Part shown: piece by piece, positions 63,039 to 64,000 of the stretch
How the letters are laid out: each line of letters starts with the position of its first letter
Numbering within the stretch: position 1 is the first letter of the stretch
Origin: JBNRMR01 sp050942895
Lineage (GTDB): Bacteria; Bacillota; Clostridia; Christensenellales; UBA1750
Direction of reading: 5' to 3'
Assembly: GCA_050942895.1 (NCBI GenBank)
Contig: JBMNOE010000003.1
Location: 124,001-188,000 of the forward strand
Length of the DNA: 64,000 bases
Notes under the pieces: model-generated
Told to the model about the DNA's origin: nothing
Database searches by the model: none
What the model saw: the letters and a program-made list of their open reading frames with translations, nothing else
Position numbers and translations under genes: made by a program

Positions 63039-64000
63039 TTATCTGAGCATCTCGCTGTTATTAATAACCGGTGCACTATACATGAAAAGCACATCCTGAC
63101 CGTCTATGTCTATATAGTTTCCGATGAGGGAGGAGAGCATGTACCGGGTGTCCACCAAGGTTATCTTGCTGTAGCTTTCCAGCAGCAACGGCGCAAGGGA
63201 CGAGCCGAAGGAATCCCTGAAAATTATCAGCTCCTTGCCGCTTTTGCATAACGGGCTTTCGATCTCAACCAGCGGAGTCGCGCCGGAAAGGTAGACATCA
63301 TAGGGGTCCATGCCGCTGAAAAGCTCCGGGCTGTAGACAGGAATTTGCAGATATGTCTCATAGTTGAAGGCAGTGGCCGCTTCTGTGTAAGGATTGGTCA
63401 AATACACCATATTATCAGGGCTGAGAGGCAGAGCGCTGTGGCCATAATAAGCGCCATAGAAGGGTGAGAGTTCATGCCTCTCATAGGCGCCGATATCGAC
63501 AGGTGCAATGCCCAGCGCATCGCACAGGGCTGAGATCAGGCCGCCTAACTCCTCCTGCCGCCAGTGAGGATCGGTATTATAATAGCTGCCTGCCTCAAGG
63601 CTATCGAATATGTCTATATAAATCAAATCATTGTGCATGTTTTCCAGCAGAAGGGATTCCATTTTTTCATAATCCAGCGCGGGATAGCCGCCTTTGGGAG
63701 CGATATAATAATTTTTGTCGGGTATAATTGCGTAACAAACCTTCATTCCTTCAAAATATTGCAGGTAAATATCGCTTATTTTTTGCGCCGCCCCCAAAAC
63801 AGCCTCCTCACGCAAATCGCTTTCAAGCTTTATGGCGCTGCCGTCATGTATGGCGATGCCATTGTTGTCAAGGCGTCCCAGCAGATAAAAAGCGCCCAGG
63901 GCCTTAAGCCTTCTAAAACTTTCGCGGAAAACGAACTGATCGGTGAGAAATTCGTCCAGCTTTCCCATGGCCGAGCCGTCTAAAACGGTTTCCAGGGTGA
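63039..64000 (-). CDS. DHHW/AlgX-like SGNH-fold protein, N-terminus outside the window
   Basis: The frame stays open to the window edge, so at least the first residues are missing. About 320 residues are visible. The region YNTDPHWRQEELGG matches the DHHW/AlgX catalytic Asp-His position, and LIIFRDSFGSSLAPLL matches the Ser-containing strand of this SGNH-like fold. Such proteins pair with MBOAT acyltransferases to O-acetylate exported polysaccharide; an MBOAT gene would be expected just beyond the window. No other motif is clear. Confidence 0.85.
   Translation of the reverse strand, partial: TLETVLDGSAMGKLDEFLTDQFVFRESFRRLKALGAFYLLGRLDNNGIAIHDGSAIKLESDLREEAVLGAAQKISDIYLQYFEGMKVCYAIIPDKNYYIAPKGGYPALDYEKMESLLLENMHNDLIYIDIFDSLEAGSYYNTDPHWRQEELGGLISALCDALGIAPVDIGAYERHELSPFYGAYYGHSALPLSPDNMVYLTNPYTEAATAFNYETYLQIPVYSPELFSGMDPYDVYLSGATPLVEIESPLCKSGKELIIFRDSFGSSLAPLLLESYSKITLVDTRYMLSSLIGNYIDIDGQDVLFMYSAPVINNSEMLR

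Overview
The window looks like a chromosomal segment of an endospore-forming member of the Clostridia (Firmicutes). The evidence is a germination protease (gpr), a SpoIIP-type sporulation amidase, a T-box leader with its GGTGGTACCGCG core, a HutP-type protein next to cytidylate kinase, and strong Gram-positive ribosome sites and sigma-A promoters. Everything here was read by eye: family assignments rest on recognised motifs, and no database or structure calculation was run. A genus cannot be named.

Layout. 1-2.4 kb: an orphan corrinoid protein gene, a decayed ISL3-type transposase, a decayed acetyltransferase and a tRNA(CAT) with promoter and terminator. 2.77-10.8 kb: a compact five-gene operon (acyl-adenylating ligase, acyl carrier protein, MacB-like ABC ATPase, very large FtsX-type permease with a coiled coil, condensation-domain acyltransferase). 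It reads as a small machine that activates, carries, transfers and exports an acyl compound, and it is the best candidate for an undescribed system. 10.8-15.3 kb: a Phe-type T-box in front of a Nudix gene, pheS and pheT. 15.3-18.1 kb: a tyrosine recombinase with a perfect 14-6-14 inverted repeat on its promoter, rnhA, proC and tRNA-Trp.

18.2-22.5 kb: spoIIP and gpr, normally adjacent, are separated by about 1.1 kb of a 150-bp structured tandem repeat. dapF follows, and its 3' end runs into another copy of the repeat. 22.5-30 kb: small unknowns, an RNA methyltransferase, the infC-rpmI-rplT operon (infC probably starts at AUC behind an attenuator), an AI-2E-type membrane protein, a lipoprotein, and a GNAT/DUF2156 pair. 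30-35.8 kb: the usual ruv-queA-tgt-yajC set, here split into two divergent groups. 35.8-38.6 kb: an ArsR/SmtB-controlled metal-export operon.

38.7-48.9 kb: cell-surface region with a 1671-residue repeat protein ending in a sortase-like signal, then a CotH-kinase/lamin-tail protein, a VTC polyphosphate polymerase domain protein and a DUF4956 membrane protein, with a broken kinase gene between the last two. 49-54.7 kb: assorted genes including a disrupted 2-hydroxyacid dehydrogenase, an Fe-alcohol dehydrogenase, a second TrmH-type methyltransferase, a CapA-like protein and a YitT-like protein. 54.8-62.8 kb: a long minus-strand run (rpiR, flavoprotein, hutP-like, cmk, plsC, dxr, rseP, ispG, mazEF-type pair) covering isoprenoid and phospholipid precursor synthesis. 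The window ends inside a DHHW/AlgX-like gene.
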